DNA of 64,000 bases from Sorangium cellulosum So ce56. Lineage in GTDB: Bacteria > Myxococcota_A > Polyangia > Polyangiales > Polyangiaceae. How positions within the stretch are numbered: position 1 is the stretch's first letter; each line of letters starts with the position of its first letter. A model generated the notes under the pieces. It saw nothing but the letters and a program-made list of their open reading frames with translations, ran no database searches and was not told the DNA's origin. Location of the stretch: the NCBI RefSeq assembly GCF_000067165.1, contig NC_010162.1, positions 8,625,001 to 8,689,000 on the forward strand, read 5' to 3'. Below, piece by piece: positions 63,877 through 64,000 of this stretch. Both the position numbers and the translations under genes were made by a program.

Positions 63877-64000
63877 TCACTTCCTTTCCTCGATGCGCAC
63901 CACGATGCGCGCTCCAGCGTCGACCTCGGCCTGTACCCGATGCTCTCCCCGCCACGCTGTCACCCGAAATCGCTCTCGATCGAGTCGAACCACATCGCAT
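63877..64000 (-). CDS. C-terminal end of a gene (5' end outside window)
   Basis: A minus-strand frame with strong codon bias runs from the window edge to a stop at 63877. The visible 40 residues end in EVDAGARIVVRIEERK. It has no recognisable domain. It converges with the FGE-like gene; the gap of 80 bases shows no clear hairpin. Confidence 0.55.
   Translation of the reverse strand, partial: CDVVRLDRERFRVTAWRGEHRVQAEVDAGARIVVRIEERK

Overview
The window is very GC-rich, densely coded DNA with strong third-position G/C bias, from a deltaproteobacterial-type genome that looks myxobacterial and most like Sorangium/Polyangiales. The reasons are Ser/Thr kinases (one fused to a formylglycine-generating-enzyme-like domain), a PP2C phosphatase, NtrC-type regulators, many lipoproteins with short Cys-rich or Pro/Ala-rich tails, a MopE-like Cys-rich surface protein, a complete pilMNOPQ type IV pilus operon, and a Kal-Kce fusion. 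The assignment is inferred from gene content; no rRNA is present.

Layout. 0-8 kb: tail of an AAA ATPase, a membrane sensor without an output domain, a histone-deacetylase-family amidohydrolase, tRNA-His, a Uma2-type nuclease, lipoproteins, and a response regulator followed by a VTT/DedA-type membrane protein. 8-23 kb: hypothetical proteins, a kinase-like protein with a divergent catalytic loop, a Cys/Met-metabolism PLP enzyme, PP2C, frr, an NtrC-like regulator with a degenerate AAA+ core, peroxiredoxin plus 3-methyladenine glycosylase, a DUF885 lipoprotein and prfC. 23-28 kb: a TonB/AgmX-like lipoprotein, then a halogenase-like flavoenzyme and an HHxxxDG acyltransferase divergent from a LysR gene. 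28-36 kb: pilMNOPQ, a LysM/M15-like peptidase and a sigma-28-type factor. 36-47 kb: a 908-residue unknown protein coupled to a Kal-Kce fusion, uppS-cdsA, glutamate dehydrogenase, and a ygfZ group. 47-51 kb: an envelope thiol-oxidation cassette (VKOR-DsbA fusion, OmpA-like protein, TlpA-like thioredoxin, Cys-rich MopE-like protein). 51-58 kb: split Ada/Ogt alkylation repair, leucine-dehydrogenase-type enzyme, CstA, an SDR, and a DJ-1 protein very like animal PARK7. 58-64 kb: a kinase-FGE fusion carrying an apparent frameshift, then a decay zone (IS91-type transposase remnant, broken AAA ATPase, broken kinase), a membrane-anchored FGE-like protein, and the tail of an unidentified gene.

Several gene sets probably work together. 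pilM-N-O-P overlap by 1-4 bases and build the pilus alignment complex that docks on PilQ. The thiol cassette pairs a disulfide generator with a very Cys-rich exported protein. The AdaA-AlkA fusion and Ogt together recreate the adaptive response with the O6-methyltransferase on a separate chain. uppS and cdsA supply undecaprenyl and phospholipid precursors. Most intergenic gaps are under 300 bases. The larger ones hold inverted repeats: 32 bp stem at 6845, 61 bp arms at 22890, and a two-part set at 57403-57650. Several convergent gene pairs end at strong GC hairpins without U-tracts.
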